Source: an uncultured Clostridia bacterium (lineage in GTDB: Bacteria; Bacillota; Clostridia; Oscillospirales; CAG-272). From it: DNA of 53,473 nt. The position numbers and the translations under genes were made by a program. Shown piece after piece: positions 52,546 to 53,473 of the stretch. Location: assembly GCA_947627475.1 (NCBI GenBank), contig CANQWE010000006.1, positions 1-53,473 of the forward strand, read 5' to 3'. The notes beneath the pieces were generated by a model. That model made no database searches. It was not told the origin of the DNA and was given only the letters and a program-made list of their open reading frames with translations. Every line of letters starts with the position of its first letter. Position 1 is the stretch's first letter.

Positions 52546-53473
52546 ATGCTGTATGATGTGATAGATATGTATTTTTCAAATATACCGATGGTATTGTGCG
52601 CGGATGGCGCATTTGTAGCAGAAGGAAACGCAGCGGCGTGTTCCCGTCTGAAGCATCTGTCAGAAGGAGAAACCCTGTTTTCTCATATGACGCCTTTTGA
52701 CGCGTTGCGGTTTGAGGCGGCCTATGACTGCACTTCTGATGAGATGTTGACTTTTCCATTAAAGGGATATCACGGCTTTCGCTATGCTGCCGCGAATTTT
52801 CAAAAGCTTATGGGACGCCGGTTTGCTACCGTATATCTGTTTCAGAATAAAAAGGAATGCGATATCTTTTGCCAATATTATAAAAGCAGAGAGCAAGCAG
52901 GCAGACAATCCCCGGAAAGGGTTTCTTCTTTTATGTCCGCCATCACCGGCATTGACAGTGCCCGTTTCTCTGGACCAGAGGATGAGGGCTTGTTCGATTT
53001 AAAGGCGGTTACAGCCAAAGCGCTGCAGGATATGACGTCTGCCTGTGATTTTCTGGACTGCGAGACTACGTTTGCAGAGAACAAAGAGGCGGAGGGAAAG
53101 TCCTGCATCCCCTCCGCTGTAAAAATTGGAAATTATATTAAAATGCTGATGTGTATGGTATATGTGCTGAACGATCTCACCACCAGCAGAAAGATTGAAG
53201 TTAAGCTGTGCAATTATGGGGATGAGTCTGAACTGCGTATGTCTACCTATACGGAAAAGCTTCCGGTGGGTGTCAGCGACTTGGAGGGGTTGATCGATAG
53301 TATGCCCAGCTGCGCCACAAGGCTGACGCTATGCCAGTACGTGGCTGGGTGCTGCGGCGGTACGCTGCAGGCCCGCACGATACAGGGTAGTGGGGAAATC
53401 CTATTGATTCTTACGCTGTCCCCGGGCATCCCCGGCGATGTGGACCTGAAAAGCAGAGATCAGTTCTACGGAT
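52546..53473 (+). CDS. PAS-like plus degenerate histidine-kinase ATPase-like protein (3'-truncated by window)
   Basis: Open frame from the ATG at 52546 (GGAAGGGA site) to the window end, at least 309 residues. The start IDMYFSNIPMVLCADGAFV and GNAAACSRL looks PAS-like. Residues about 195-285 follow the HATPase_c layout: SAVKIGNYIKMLMCMVYVLNDL in the N-box place, IEVKLCNYGDESELRMS, then LTLCQYVAGCCGGTLQAR with GEILLILTLS in the C-terminal G2/strand place. The N-box Asn and G1 DxGxG motifs are not recognisable, so ATP-dependent kinase activity is doubtful. No HisKA box is evident. The function is unknown. Confidence 0.6.
   Translation, partial: MLYDVIDMYFSNIPMVLCADGAFVAEGNAAACSRLKHLSEGETLFSHMTPFDALRFEAAYDCTSDEMLTFPLKGYHGFRYAAANFQKLMGRRFATVYLFQNKKECDIFCQYYKSREQAGRQSPERVSSFMSAITGIDSARFSGPEDEGLFDLKAVTAKALQDMTSACDFLDCETTFAENKEAEGKSCIPSAVKIGNYIKMLMCMVYVLNDLTTSRKIEVKLCNYGDESELRMSTYTEKLPVGVSDLEGLIDSMPSCATRLTLCQYVAGCCGGTLQARTIQGSGEILLILTLSPGIPGDVDLKSRDQFYG

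Overview
This window looks like the chromosome of an anaerobic, probably spore-forming member of the Clostridia (Oscillospirales/Ruminococcaceae-like). The evidence is gene content: a Gram-positive PolC, AddAB instead of RecBCD, HPr kinase, a large SRP RNA, a YlmC/YmxH sporulation-type protein, a LysM-GH18 spore-cortex-type hydrolase, and the Firmicutes order pyrH-frr-uppS-cdsA-dxr-rseP-ispG-polC. Promoters are of the sigma-A type (TTGACA-17-TATAAT variants) and most starts have strong AGGAGG-type ribosome binding sites. I saw no prophage, complete insertion sequence, CRISPR array, tRNA or rRNA.

Layout. 1-6.0 kb: addB (5' end cut off by the window), addA, a DUF3842 gene and ywlG. 6.5-9.8 kb: a surface-polymer O-acylation unit (MBOAT acyltransferase, DHHW/AlgX-like protein, small PepSY-like lipoprotein). 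9.8-16.4 kb: a divergent stand-alone GyrB/ParE-like ATPase, a solute-binding-type lipoprotein, an OmpR-type response regulator with its histidine kinase, and a secreted triple-PepSY protein. 16.4-17.9 kb (minus): yceD-rpmF and a small membrane protein. 18.3 kb: an anchored hypothetical protein between repeat elements. 19.2-23.0 kb (minus): a three-gene glycan cluster (GT4, wecB, O-antigen-ligase-like). 23.3-34.7 kb (minus): ymxH, then the housekeeping operon pyrH to polC, which links translation (frr), membrane lipid and isoprenoid synthesis (cdsA, uppS, dxr, ispG), site-2 proteolysis (rseP) and replication (polC).

34.7-36.7 kb is the least ordinary stretch. It is a small accessory islet between tsf and pyrH. 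It holds a miniature inverted-repeat element with a 9-bp target duplication, two convergent paralogous ribbon-helix-helix genes, an XRE/RHH regulator pair, and a Cys-rich small protein. A perfect 11-bp-arm palindrome overlaps the pyrH promoter next to it. 36.8-38.6 kb: rpsB-tsf. 38.9-40.2 kb: the LysM-GH18 hydrolase. 40.4-44.4 kb: three glycolytic genes (eno, pyk, fba), each with its own promoter. 44.7-48.5 kb (minus): dnaX-ybaB-recR-icd. 48.5-48.9 kb: SRP RNA, then hprK. 50.0-53.5 kb (plus): a PrsA-like foldase lipoprotein, an anchored DUF4015-like protein, an XRE regulator, and a gene open at the window end that looks like a PAS plus degenerate histidine-kinase ATPase protein.

At least seven intergenic regions carry related GC-rich palindromic modules of the form CCCTCCGTCG...GGCGCCACCTCCCC or its complement. 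This is a dispersed non-coding repeat family in this genome. Starts were chosen by ribosome binding site, so several genes are shorter than their longest open frame.
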